Source: Actomonas aquatica
GTDB lineage: Bacteria; Verrucomicrobiota; Verrucomicrobiia; Opitutales; Opitutaceae
Assembly: GCF_019679435.2 (NCBI RefSeq)
Contig: NZ_CP139781.1
Coordinates: 2,728,001-2,792,000, forward strand
Direction: 5' to 3'
Length of the DNA stretch: 64,000 nt
The notes below the pieces were generated by a model. That model was not told the DNA's origin. It did no database searches and saw nothing but the letters and a program-made list of their open reading frames with translations. A program made the position numbers and the translations under genes. Below, one piece after another: positions 37,401 to 44,476 of this stretch (positions within the stretch are counted from its first letter, which is position 1; every line of letters begins with the position of its first letter).

Positions 37401-37819
37401 AGCCGTTCGATGGCCACGTCGGCCGGCAGGAAGGTCGACGGTCGATGATGCTGCGGCCAGTTGAACTCGATGCCACCGCTGATCCACGGGCCGGCGAGTC
37501 CGACCAACGCCGGCTTGATCACGGGCTGATGGTAGAGCGCGTCGTAGCCATTGGTTTTATCGAGCAAGCGATGCACCCGGCCGCCGAGTTCGGGCAGGAT
37601 GACGACTTTTAGAAAACGGTTCTCCAGCGTGATCGCCCGCCACGCCACCGGTCGCGGCTTCTCGGCGATGCGATCGATGACGGGCAGCGGGTAAACCCTT
37701 CCGCTCGAGCCTTGGTAAACCCGTTTCTCCAAAAACATGGGCTGCCGCTCGGGCGCCGCCGGCAGATAAGTCGGCAGCACCAGCGAATCGTCCCGAACAA
37801 CAACGGCGTCAGCACTCAC
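34490..37819 (-). CDS. DUF5107 / TPR protein
   Basis: A 1109-residue protein. The first ~400 residues match DUF5107, a galactose-mutarotase-like fold: LVLPTYLPAAPERQPMFLEKRVYQGSSGRVYPLPV, GGRVHRLLDKTNGYDALYH, GPWISGGIEFNWPQHHRPSTF, IPVPTSYMAMGSREDFFGGYDH and KQWTWGNHDFGYAWDRNL are near-canonical. After a Glu/Pro linker, the remaining ~650 residues are TPR-like helical repeats rich in Ala/Arg (NLAVGRWHLRRGEFAEAETFLRR). No signal peptide is apparent from the chosen GTG at 37819; further upstream the frame runs through an inverted repeat and into PL26. The function is unknown; frequent occurrence in polysaccharide loci suggests carbohydrate binding or epimerisation. Confidence 0.85.
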   Translation of the reverse strand: MSADAVVVRDDSLVLPTYLPAAPERQPMFLEKRVYQGSSGRVYPLPVIDRIAEKPRPVAWRAITLENRFLKVVILPELGGRVHRLLDKTNGYDALYHQPVIKPALVGLAGPWISGGIEFNWPQHHRPSTFLPADVAIERLPSGGVVVWLSEHDPMTRMKGMHGVCLEPDRAVLELRARVHNRTEDTQTFLWWANVATEVHEAYQSFFPPDVTMVADHAKRAVSSFPHCGDHYYGVDYAARARDGVPPAELPAKYPIDGDTAAPDDLSWYANIPVPTSYMAMGSREDFFGGYDHRARAGLMHIADHHIAPGKKQWTWGNHDFGYAWDRNLTDAREDGSYPPYIELMAGVFTDNQPDFAFLQPGETKAWTQYWYPFREIGPAVAANTEAALSLRRTGNTLHLGLATTRDHASLNVRITNIGGEVVHEELVRVGPGRAWLGALDDPGAVRVEVGDGVLIFDEAQSREPAPLETASEPPPPSEIASADELYLTGQHLDQYRHATRDPLPYWREALRRDEGDARCNLAVGRWHLRRGEFAEAETFLRRSVARLTRRNPNPADGEAHYQLGRCLRWVGRDAEAEDAFGKAQWNRAWAVPAQVALAELKGQRGDWARAVSLLEDARRRDPEHLWARLLLVLAWRELGRGDAAQRLAEAVAREDPLSGLAPWLAGGAFVGDNRVRLDFATDLARAGLDGVALALLSGVDARARDGSLPLVHYTRAWLLDRRGLTAKARTARRQARRVSDAGGFPAELIDQTVLQAALAAEPTDARAHRLLGGWLYDRRRHAEAITHWRLAVRHDPRDVVAWRCLGMGLFNIVGDGRGARRAYARAVKRAPKDARLLYEQDQLWARCGESPDKRRRVLAKHPQLVRRRDDLSVVWASLLNGAGRPDEALAFLRSRRFQPWEGGEGGALGQYVRARLLRGRKALAAGEARAALREFLAARDIPENLGEARHLLANEADVRYWCGMAARAVGDDSAAREHFTAAARTTQDFQGMEVKPYSELTVFAVLAWRELGEKARARELALGLLAYARELERTPAKIDYFATSLPTLLLFVDDLDARQQQHARLLQAQAQWALGRKAAARRLLDGLLLANPDLAAAADFRGSFLAED

Positions 37820-37835
37820 AACGAGAAATGCACCC

Positions 37836-37895
37836 CAGAAGGCACAGAGCGCACAGCAGGGAATCCCTGCTCTGTGTTCTCTGTGGAATCTGTGG
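37836..37895. repeat. Intergenic inverted repeat (copy c)
   Basis: Left arm 37836-37861 (…GGCACAGAGCGCACAGCAGGG) and right arm 37865-37895 (CCCTGCTCTGTG…TCTGTGG) pair around a 3-base loop. It fills the 86-bp gap between the PL26-like gene and DUF5107 on the minus strand, so the transcript would carry a strong hairpin between the two genes. Confidence 0.7.
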
Positions 37896-37905
37896 TCAGT
37901 TAATC

Positions 37906-40659
37906 CTACTCCGCCGGCCAGGTGTCGCCGACCAGCGCCAGACACTCGATGGCGGCGAGTCCCCACTGCGCAGTGCCGTTGGTCGAGACACCGGCGGCTT
38001 CATCGACCGGCCGGATGTATTCCGGCCCCTCGAGGCGTTTGCGCTCGGGCTCGTAGGTTTCCCAGCGGTTGTTGCCCTTAAACTCTTCCCAAGCGCGCGC
38101 GGCCAGATCCTGGCGGTCGAGTTTCTCGGCGGCGTAGGCGGTGAGACGGGCGTGACCCTGACGGAGATTGCCACGATTGGAGCGGCCAAGGCTGGCTTCC
38201 TGGGTTTCGCGATCGGCGTTGTAGAGCACGCAGTAGTCGAGCCAGGTCTGGCGGAACTCCGGCACATCGAAGTTCTGAATCAGCTCCGCGCAGATCTCGA
38301 CCAGACCAAAGACCGAGGCGAGATGGGAGAAGCCAATGCTGCCTTCCGGCGCGATGGAAAACTCGGCGGTGTCGAGGTGCATGGTCGCGCCGATACTGAA
38401 GAAGCCGTGCGGCTGGGCACCGATGGTGCGCATGCTGGTGAGCAGGCGGTTCTTCATGAGCTCGCTGCCGGTGCGTTCGTATTCGGTGAACCAGGCGCCG
38501 GCCAGCGAGCCCCAGTCGGTGCCCAGGCTCAGACCCACACGGTCCTGCCCCTTGGCCTCCGGTCTCGCCACGTCGCCGGGTTGATCGGCCGAGGCCAATT
38601 TGCGCGTTGGCGGCACCTTTACCAGCGTGCGCGCGGCTTCGAGCTGCTCGCGCATGAGGTCACCCACGCGCTCGTCACCCGTGAGGTAGTAGTAGTAACG
38701 CCGATTGATCGCGGTGCTGATGCGCAACTGCTTCGCCGAGCACCCCCAGTGCAACACGTTGTGGCGGGAACCGAGCGGCGCAAAACGCCCCACGTGGTGC
38801 ACGTCGACTTCGCCGGTGTGGCGCGTCATCGCCTCGGCGAAGCGGAACTGATCGGCGCGACCGGTGCGCAGGAAGGAGAGCCACAGCCAGATGTCGGTCG
38901 AGAGTTCGGAGTTGTCCCAGGCGAAGCCACCCACGTCGTAACGCCATTCGTGACGGTCGGCGTCGTAGGTGTGCATGACGTCTCCATAATTCCAATACCC
39001 ATACCAACGGCGTTGCTCCTGCTGGTCGTGGTAGAAGTCGAAATACCAATCGAGTTTGTCCTCGATCTTGGCGCGCGCCGGGGTGGAACGGTCGGCCGGA
39101 CGCCAGATGTCGGTGCCACCAAAAACCCCCGCTGCATTCAGGTGCTTCGGGGTGGTGATGAGCACCGCCGGTTCGCGTGTGACCGCCGCGAGTTGCGTGA
39201 GCTCTTCGCGTGACGGCGTGGCCGCGCACACATCCAGGAATACCTCGCTGGTGCGAGCGACTCCCATGGGCGTATCGAAGCCCGGCTCGTAATCTTCGTA
39301 GGTGATGGCGAGGCCACCGTTGTATTGCTTGGCGTAGGTGTCCTGACCGAGTCCGTCGTGGTAGGAGCGCAGGTCCATCGCCGGCGCATCGGGCGACCAC
39401 ATCCACACCGTGACCGTGGCGGTTTCGCTGGTCGCTCCGGTGAGCGCGAAGCCCGCCGGATAGCTCTGCCAGAAGTTACGCAAACCAAAACCGAGACCGC
39501 CCTGGGGCGTGCCGAGATAACCATAACCGCCGGCGCGCTGCCCCTGCCCGGACATCAACCACGTGTAACCGGGCTTGGTGCGTTTGCGGATTTGGAAACC
39601 GTCAGCGTTAGGCTGGCTAAGCGTCCATTCGTCGTAGGCCGCGATGTAGTCGAGTCGGGAGGAAACCGTCTCCGCCCACTCGCTGAGCGGGGGCGTGGCT
39701 TTACCCTCGTATTGCGCGGCCACCACCTCGGGACCCGGGTAACGGCGCAGGCCGGTGATGCCCCGAACGGCTTCGCCGAACAAACCGTTGTCCTGACCAG
39801 CAAAACGCACGTGACGGTCGTAGAGTTTGGCGCGCATCGGCACGTCGAAACGCAGACCGAGGCCCTTGATGAAGTCTTTGTTCTGATCGCCGTTGAAGAC
39901 GATGGTGTGCATGGCGCGCACCCGGTCGCCGCCCGCGTAGAAATACAGGCGCAACACAAACGGCAACCACGCGCGGTCACCGTCACTGTGTCGTCCCTCA
40001 AGCTTCACCACGGCCCGCACCGGACCGTCCTGCTCCAGCGTCACTTTATCGATCACGCCATCGAAGGCCTGGTCGCGCGTCACGCCGGGCTGGCTGCGAT
40101 CTTCGAGCAGGCACACGAGACGTCCCTTGGTCGCGATGGCTTTGCCGCCGCGGCTCAACTCGGGCACGAGCACCTTGCCGGACTTCGCGATGCGCGCGGT
40201 GATGACGCCGGTATCGATGGTGATCGAGTCACCACTCTCGGACGCGGTCAGGCGATGCGCCGGCGCCGCCGGAGAACCCGGCTCCACTTCGTAATGTTCG
40301 GCGAGTGAAATGTCCGCCGGCACCGCATGCGCCGACCACTTGAGCGAACCATCCGGCCAAGTCGCGAGCGGCCAGGTTTGCACCGGCACCGCCGCACCAT
40401 TCGGAGCCTTAAGGGTGAACGACGTATCCGCGCCGTGCTGACCGCGCGGCCAGGGCAAACCCCAGGTCGCACCGCCGAAGGCGTTGGGTGCGGTGCCGTC
40501 GAGCCAGCGCACGGGCGCGGCACCGACTTTGGATGCGGTGGGCATGGCGGGCATCGCCGGCGTCGTGGCCGATTGACCGCGCGCGGCGGTGATAAATTTG
40601 GTGGCGGCAGCGGCAAAAGCCGCGGTGCGAACGAAGTCGCGACGGGTAACGGATTTCAT
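37906..40659 (-). CDS. Tat-exported exo-rhamnogalacturonan lyase-like protein (PL26, PcRGLX/YetA-like)
   Basis: The 917-residue product begins with a twin-arginine signal (KSVTRRDFVRTAAFAAAATKF), so it is exported folded. The N-terminal region VRWLDGTAPNAFGGATWGLPWPRGQHGADTSFTL to VPVQTWPLATWPDGSLKWSAHA looks like the N-terminal beta domain of the PcRGLX/YetA group; a beta-sandwich (about 150-430) and an alpha/alpha toroid follow (WYGYWNYGDVMHTYD, GFAWDNSELSTDIWLWLSFLRTG, HHVGRFAPLGSRHNVLHWGCSAKQL). PL26 enzymes remove unsaturated galacturonosyl-rhamnose units from RG-I chain ends. The assignment is by remembered family pattern; a heparinase-like or other toroid lyase is the alternative. ATG 40659 is preferred to the TTG two codons earlier. 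Confidence 0.7.
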   Translation of the reverse strand: MKSVTRRDFVRTAAFAAAATKFITAARGQSATTPAMPAMPTASKVGAAPVRWLDGTAPNAFGGATWGLPWPRGQHGADTSFTLKAPNGAAVPVQTWPLATWPDGSLKWSAHAVPADISLAEHYEVEPGSPAAPAHRLTASESGDSITIDTGVITARIAKSGKVLVPELSRGGKAIATKGRLVCLLEDRSQPGVTRDQAFDGVIDKVTLEQDGPVRAVVKLEGRHSDGDRAWLPFVLRLYFYAGGDRVRAMHTIVFNGDQNKDFIKGLGLRFDVPMRAKLYDRHVRFAGQDNGLFGEAVRGITGLRRYPGPEVVAAQYEGKATPPLSEWAETVSSRLDYIAAYDEWTLSQPNADGFQIRKRTKPGYTWLMSGQGQRAGGYGYLGTPQGGLGFGLRNFWQSYPAGFALTGATSETATVTVWMWSPDAPAMDLRSYHDGLGQDTYAKQYNGGLAITYEDYEPGFDTPMGVARTSEVFLDVCAATPSREELTQLAAVTREPAVLITTPKHLNAAGVFGGTDIWRPADRSTPARAKIEDKLDWYFDFYHDQQEQRRWYGYWNYGDVMHTYDADRHEWRYDVGGFAWDNSELSTDIWLWLSFLRTGRADQFRFAEAMTRHTGEVDVHHVGRFAPLGSRHNVLHWGCSAKQLRISTAINRRYYYYLTGDERVGDLMREQLEAARTLVKVPPTRKLASADQPGDVARPEAKGQDRVGLSLGTDWGSLAGAWFTEYERTGSELMKNRLLTSMRTIGAQPHGFFSIGATMHLDTAEFSIAPEGSIGFSHLASVFGLVEICAELIQNFDVPEFRQTWLDYCVLYNADRETQEASLGRSNRGNLRQGHARLTAYAAEKLDRQDLAARAWEEFKGNNRWETYEPERKRLEGPEYIRPVDEAAGVSTNGTAQWGLAAIECLALVGDTWPAE

Positions 40660-40684
40660 GAGCAAGCGGGGGGGTTAATCTAAA

Positions 40685-40710
40685 CAAGGGAGGCGGCACC
40701 GCACGGTCCG
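40685..40710 (-). promoter_or_regulatory. Variant motif upstream of PL26-like gene
   Basis: CGCACGGTCCG at 40700-40710 read on the minus strand is CGGACCGTGCG, the same as the GH35-operon variant except for the centre. TTG follows after 12 bp (plus-strand positions 40685-40687). Only 25 nt separate that TTG from the PL26 ATG. Confidence 0.4.
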
Positions 40711-40719
40711 CCGGGTTTC

Positions 40720-40753
40720 TAAAAACGAAGCAGGCGGGCGCGAAGCACCCGCC
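40720..40753 (-). terminator. Rho-independent terminator after rhaM
   Basis: GGCGGGCGC (40733-40741) and GCACCCGCC (40745-40753) form a 9-bp stem with one mismatch and a 3-base loop. On the minus strand it is followed by GCTTCGTTTTTAG, a T-run at 40721-40725. It separates rhaM from the PL26 gene downstream. Confidence 0.75.
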
Positions 40754-40770
40754 CGACGGGCACTGAAATT

Positions 40771-41085
40771 TCAGTCGAGGTGAAACACCTCGCGTAGCGG
40801 CGCACTGACCGGGCTGTTGTCAGGATTGGCCGGCATGATGTCGCCCATGTGCGCCCACCACTTCTGGCATTCGGGCGTTTGGGCGATGGCATTCCAACGG
40901 GCTTCATCCTCGATCTCGGCATACGCGAAAAGCTGGCGCGTTTCGGGGAGTAAAAAGATGGAGTAGTTGTGCACACCGTGAGCTTTGAGCACTGCCTCAA
41001 GCTCGGGCCAGATCGGCCGGTGGCGACGTTCATACTCTGCTTCCTGTCCATCATTCACGGACATGACAAAGGCTTGGCGAATCAT
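40771..41085 (-). CDS. rhaM: L-rhamnose mutarotase
   Basis: The 104-residue protein has the exact length and pattern of RhaM, which interconverts alpha- and beta-L-rhamnopyranose. Conserved segments are [29 protein letters not shown] (catalytic His region), [25 protein letters not shown] and [25 protein letters not shown]. It is cytoplasmic. It is divergent from the LacI regulator, with two copies of the GACAGT motif in the region between, and lies upstream of the PL26-like gene after a terminator. This is direct evidence that the locus handles rhamnose. Confidence 0.95.
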   Translation of the reverse strand: MIRQAFVMSVNDGQEAEYERRHRPIWPELEAVLKAHGVHNYSIFLLPETRQLFAYAEIEDEARWNAIAQTPECQKWWAHMGDIMPANPDNSPVSAPLREVFHLD

Positions 41086-41149
41086 GAGTCGACGGGGGTT
41101 TAGGGGGGATAGTCAGCGACCAGAACAGCCGTTGACCACAGACAATGGA

Positions 41150-41160
41150 AGGACAGTCCG
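41150..41160. promoter_or_regulatory. GACAGT motif between rhaM and lacI-type gene
   Basis: AGGACAGTCCG lies 65 bp from the rhaM start and 49 bp before the regulator's ATG. No TTG at the receptor-type spacing is found on either side, which suggests a protein-binding site rather than the bipartite form. Confidence 0.55.
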
Positions 41161-41196
41161 AAAATGTTTGAAACCCTTTCCCGGCCGACCTGTCTT

Positions 41197-41207
41197 CTGA
41201 CAGTCAG
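41197..41207. promoter_or_regulatory. Perfect palindromic GACAGT motif at the regulator start
   Basis: CTGACAGTCAG is a perfect 11-bp palindrome ending one base before the ATG of the LacI-type gene. A bound dimer here would block translation-start-proximal transcription, a usual arrangement for autorepression. Confidence 0.55.
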
Positions 41208-41208
41208 C

Positions 41209-42315
41209 ATGCCAAACCCCACCCTGCGCTCCCTGGCCAAGGAACTTGGCCTCTCTCGCACGACCGTTTCCGACGCGCTCCGTGGTTCGCCACGCGTGAA
41301 ACAGGATACGATCAAACGTGTGCTCGCGGCCGCCGACGCCGCTGGCTACCAACGCAATCCGCTCACCGGCACGGTGATGTCCCTGTTGCGCCGCTCCGGC
41401 GGGCAGGACTTCCGCGGTGTGATCGGCGCGGTCGATTTTGTGCCGACCAATCGCACGCGTCACGCCCAGCGCTATGCCGATGCGGTGGTGACGGGCATCA
41501 ACCTGCGCGCCAATGAACTCGGCTTCAAAGTGGAGCGCTTCGAGGTCGGTCCCAACGGCATGCACCTCAAGCGGCTGGATACGATTTTGCACACGCGTGG
41601 CATTCAGGCGCTCGTGATTTTGCCTGCGGTCGGTTTCCCCGATCTGTCGGACCTGAATTGGAACCGCTACACGGCGGTTTACGCCGACTACTACATCGAT
41701 CGCCCGGCACTGCACTGCGTGTGCTCCGATCACTACCGTTCCATGGTCGCGCTACTGCACGAGGTGCATCGCCGCGGTTACCGTCGGCCGGGGCTCTACA
41801 TGGATATCTTCCTCGATGAGCGCCTGCAGTTCCGCTGGGAAGGCGCGTTTGTCGCGCTGCAAAAATACCTGCCCGACATCGCTGAGGTTCCGCCGCTGCG
41901 CGTGCAGTCGCTCAACCGCAAAAACTTTCTCGAGTGGTTCAACCGTTACCAACCCGATGTGGTGTTTGGTCACGACGGCGACGTGCTCGCCTGGATGCGC
42001 GAGGATGGCGCCAAGGTGCCCGAAACGACGGGCTACGTAAGCCTCAATTCCCTGCGTGCGCCCGAGGGCAGCGCCTGCCTCGACCTGCAGTCGGGTCAGC
42101 TGGGCGCCCGTGCCGCCGAACTCGTCACCGCGCAACTGCTGCACAACGAGCTCGGCATCCCGGCACAACCGTCACTCACCACCATCTCGGCCCTCTTGGT
42201 GGAGGGTCACACCCTGCCCTCCAAGAAACCGGAAAAAGCGGCTGAGCCCAAGAAGCGCGTCGCGAAGAAAAAGACCGCCGCCACCACCACCCGCCGCAAA
42301 ACCACGGTGAAGTGA
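41209..42315 (+). CDS. LacI-family transcriptional regulator
   Basis: From ATG 41209 the protein has 368 residues: a LacI helix-turn-helix (LRSLAKELGLSRTTVSDALRGSPRVKQDTIKRV, residues 6-38), hinge region, and a periplasmic-binding-type sensor domain (about 70-335; VIGAVDFVPTNRTRHAQRYAD, RRPGLYMDIFLDERL, VVFGHDGDVLAWM, GQLGARAAELVTAQL). The last ~30 residues are a Lys/Arg/Ala/Thr tail (KKPEKAAEPKKRVAKKKTAATTTRRKTTVK in two blocks), not normal for LacI proteins. Its position beside rhaM and between two copies of the locus-wide motif makes it the first candidate regulator. An upstream in-frame ATG at 41164 would extend the protein across one motif copy. Confidence 0.9.
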   Translation: MPNPTLRSLAKELGLSRTTVSDALRGSPRVKQDTIKRVLAAADAAGYQRNPLTGTVMSLLRRSGGQDFRGVIGAVDFVPTNRTRHAQRYADAVVTGINLRANELGFKVERFEVGPNGMHLKRLDTILHTRGIQALVILPAVGFPDLSDLNWNRYTAVYADYYIDRPALHCVCSDHYRSMVALLHEVHRRGYRRPGLYMDIFLDERLQFRWEGAFVALQKYLPDIAEVPPLRVQSLNRKNFLEWFNRYQPDVVFGHDGDVLAWMREDGAKVPETTGYVSLNSLRAPEGSACLDLQSGQLGARAAELVTAQLLHNELGIPAQPSLTTISALLVEGHTLPSKKPEKAAEPKKRVAKKKTAATTTRRKTTVK

Positions 42316-42320
42316 AGTGG

Positions 42321-42744
42321 GCCGAGAGGCAACCTCCGAGAGGCAGGGCGGGAGCGGCCGAGACGGCCGCTGCTACATCCAGCGCGGAGCTGTAGCCGCG
42401 GGCGTGTCGCCCGCGTTTGGTTGGACGGGCGTAGTGCCGGCTTCAGCCGGCATTGGCGGCGGAGAGGCAGCGCGAGACGGCGGCTGAAGCCGCCGCTACG
42501 GCCGTGAGGCAAGGTCCCGAGAGGCCGCGCGAAGCGGCCGAGACGGCCGCTGCTACATCCGGAGCGACGCTGTAGCCGCGGGCGTGTCGCCCGCGTTCGG
42601 TCGGACGGGCGTAGTGCCGGCTTCAGCCGGCTGTGGCGGCGGAGAGGCAACGCGAGACGGCAGCTGAAGCCGCCGCTACGGCCGTGAGGCAAGGTCCCGA
42701 GAGGCAGCGCGAAGCGACCGAGACGGCCGCTGCTACATTTTCGG
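42321..42744. repeat. Tandem 180-bp repeat, about 2.3 copies
   Basis: The 449-bp gap between the lacI-type and CE12 genes has no ORF but contains a tandem repeat with an exact 180-bp period: CGGCCGAGACGGCCGCTGCTAC starts at 42355 and 42535, with a one-base variant at 42715. Each unit contains several self-complementary phrases (GCGGGCG…CGCCCGC, GCCGGCTTCAGCCGGC, GGCGGCTGAAGCCGCC) and so would fold into a row of hairpins. It may act as a transcription barrier between convergent genes or be REP-like mobile DNA. Confidence 0.85.
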
Positions 42745-42764
42745 AGCGGAACGTTCGCCTGCGT

Positions 42765-44339
42765 TTATTTCGCTTCGAGTAACTTGGACAGCTCCTCGGC
42801 GACGATCTCGGCGGTGAGTTGAGCGCCTACTAGGGAGGTGTGGGTGCGTTCGTCGCCAAACATGGTCTCGACCTCGTCTTTGCTCATCGCGTCGTAGCGC
42901 ACAGCCACGAGTTCGTTGAGGTCGATCAAGGGCACGTTTTCAGCCTCGGCCACTTCACGGGCGATGGCCGGGAAGCCGCCGCCGTTGCGTTCGATCAATC
43001 CGGTTTCCTCGTCCCAAATCTTGCGCGGCACGGAGGTGCAAATCACCGGGTGCGCGCCCAGCGCGCGGATGTCGTTGATGTATCCACGCAGGTAGGACCC
43101 GTAGGTGCCCACGACTTCGGGTGCGAACGTGACCAGATTGTAGACGGCCTGAATCTCATCGCCGGCGGTGCGGATCGTGCCGCGGGCACGACGGTTGTCG
43201 GTGAGCGGCGCGGCGTCGTTGTGACCAAACTGCATCAGCACCCAGTCGCCGGGTTTGATGAGGGTCTTGGCGCGATCCCAGTGGCCTTGGGTGAGAAAGG
43301 TGCGGGAACTCAGGCCACCGATGGCGCGGTTAACCACGTTGTAGTCGGCGGCGTCGATGATCTGGGCGAGCGGTTCGCCCCAGCCCCACTGGCCGCCGGC
43401 GCCGTCACCACCGCCGTTGCGCACGGTGGAGTCGCCGATAAGCACGATGGACGGCAGTTCCGCGTTGGCGGGTTCCGGGAGATTCAGCCAACCAATGCTG
43501 TCGGCGGGCACCCCTTCACCGGTGCGATTGAGCCATCCCTCGAGGCGGTCGATCTTGCCGCGACGCAGGCCTTTGAGTCCGCTCAACATCATGGCGGCGT
43601 TGAAGCGGGCGCCTTCGTCGTTGGAGTGCACGTAGTCCTGGGTGAAGAAGGTCTTGGCGGCCGTTTCGCCCAGTTGCTCCCAGACGTCGGTGGTGAGGCG
43701 GGTCAGGTCGACGAAGCCGAGTTCGTTCCGCGCGGCGAGCTCGCGGATCCAGGTGCGATATTCGCCGGAACCGCGCTCCGTGTGGCCATCTTTCCAGATG
43801 TCGCGCGGCGTGAGTGAAGCCAACACGGGCGTCGCGTCGTGCGCGATAACCTCGTCGATCATCTCCTGCATGTAAGCGCCAAAGGTGCGCACGACCTCGT
43901 GTTTGCCGGTCACGATATTGTCGATCTCCACAGACTCCGATCCGAGGCCCGGCAGGCTGCCGCGCGAACGGCGTTTCTCTTCGGGCACCGACTCGTCCTC
44001 ATTGACCGGACTCCCGTCATTGTGACCGAACTGGATAATCACCACATCACCCGCTTTCAGATCGGCGAGCAGCTTGGCCCAGTGACCCTCGGCGATGAAG
44101 GTGCGGGTGGAGCGACCACCGCGGGCGCGGTTGGAAATATTGACCTTCTCCGTGTCAAAAAAATCGGCGAAGGGCTCGGCCCACCCCTGAATGTTGGGGT
44201 TGTTGTTGCGCGCGGCGGTGGAGTCGCCGGCGATGAAGAGCGTGGGCAACTCGGGATTGAGGGCGGGGGCCTCTTCGTCGGCGGCCAGCAACAGGCCGAG
44301 GGACGACAGGAAGCACAGACAAAGGGATCGAACTTTCAT
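42765..44339 (-). CDS. Secreted double CE12 (SGNH) rhamnogalacturonan acetylesterase
   Basis: The 524-residue protein (ATG 44339) has a signal peptide (LCLCFLSSLGLLLAA) and two complete SGNH/GDSL domains. Domain 1 (about 33-260): Ser40 in FIAGDSTAA, Gly in RARGGRSTRTF, Asn in QFGHNDGS, Asp235/His238 in QDYVHSNDEGA. Domain 2 (about 297-524): Ser304 in LIGDSTVRNGG, AIGGLSSRTF, QFGHNDAAP, and DERTHTSLVGA, where His500 is preceded three residues earlier by Glu instead of the usual Asp. CE12 enzymes remove acetyl groups from rhamnogalacturonan, opening the backbone to lyases. It is divergent from the DUF6250 gene with a motif copy between. Confidence 0.9.
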   Translation of the reverse strand: MKVRSLCLCFLSSLGLLLAADEEAPALNPELPTLFIAGDSTAARNNNPNIQGWAEPFADFFDTEKVNISNRARGGRSTRTFIAEGHWAKLLADLKAGDVVIIQFGHNDGSPVNEDESVPEEKRRSRGSLPGLGSESVEIDNIVTGKHEVVRTFGAYMQEMIDEVIAHDATPVLASLTPRDIWKDGHTERGSGEYRTWIRELAARNELGFVDLTRLTTDVWEQLGETAAKTFFTQDYVHSNDEGARFNAAMMLSGLKGLRRGKIDRLEGWLNRTGEGVPADSIGWLNLPEPANAELPSIVLIGDSTVRNGGGDGAGGQWGWGEPLAQIIDAADYNVVNRAIGGLSSRTFLTQGHWDRAKTLIKPGDWVLMQFGHNDAAPLTDNRRARGTIRTAGDEIQAVYNLVTFAPEVVGTYGSYLRGYINDIRALGAHPVICTSVPRKIWDEETGLIERNGGGFPAIAREVAEAENVPLIDLNELVAVRYDAMSKDEVETMFGDERTHTSLVGAQLTAEIVAEELSKLLEAK

Positions 44340-44417
44340 GGCGGGGTTTGGAGGTCGCGAGGTTGAGCGAGCCACCACCAGAAAACGAACCTTTCCCGGT
44401 GTCGCGAATGGCCCGGC

Positions 44418-44428
44418 TAGACAGTCCG
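44418..44428. promoter_or_regulatory. GACAGT motif between CE12 and DUF6250 genes
   Basis: TAGACAGTCCG sits in the 137-bp divergent region, 79 bp from the CE12 start and 49 bp from the DUF6250 start. No TTG at receptor-type spacing was found. Confidence 0.5.
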
Positions 44429-44476
44429 AAAAAATCGCGGGCTGACATCCCCGGCGCGGCGCGCTGCGCTGGCCGC

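Noticed and set aside
37820-37966. N-terminal extension of the DUF5107 protein with a CCALCAFWGAFLVV segment
   Set aside because: It would run through the inverted repeat and into the PL26 coding region; the GTG at 37819 gives a start consistent with known DUF5107 N-termini.
40762-40775. ACTGAAATTTCAGT perfect palindrome overlapping the rhaM stop
   Set aside because: Position downstream of rhaM and ahead of a separate terminator makes an operator role unlikely; probably chance.
42321-42744. CRISPR array
   Set aside because: The repeat unit is 180 bp with no spacer structure and only 2.3 copies; no cas genes are present.
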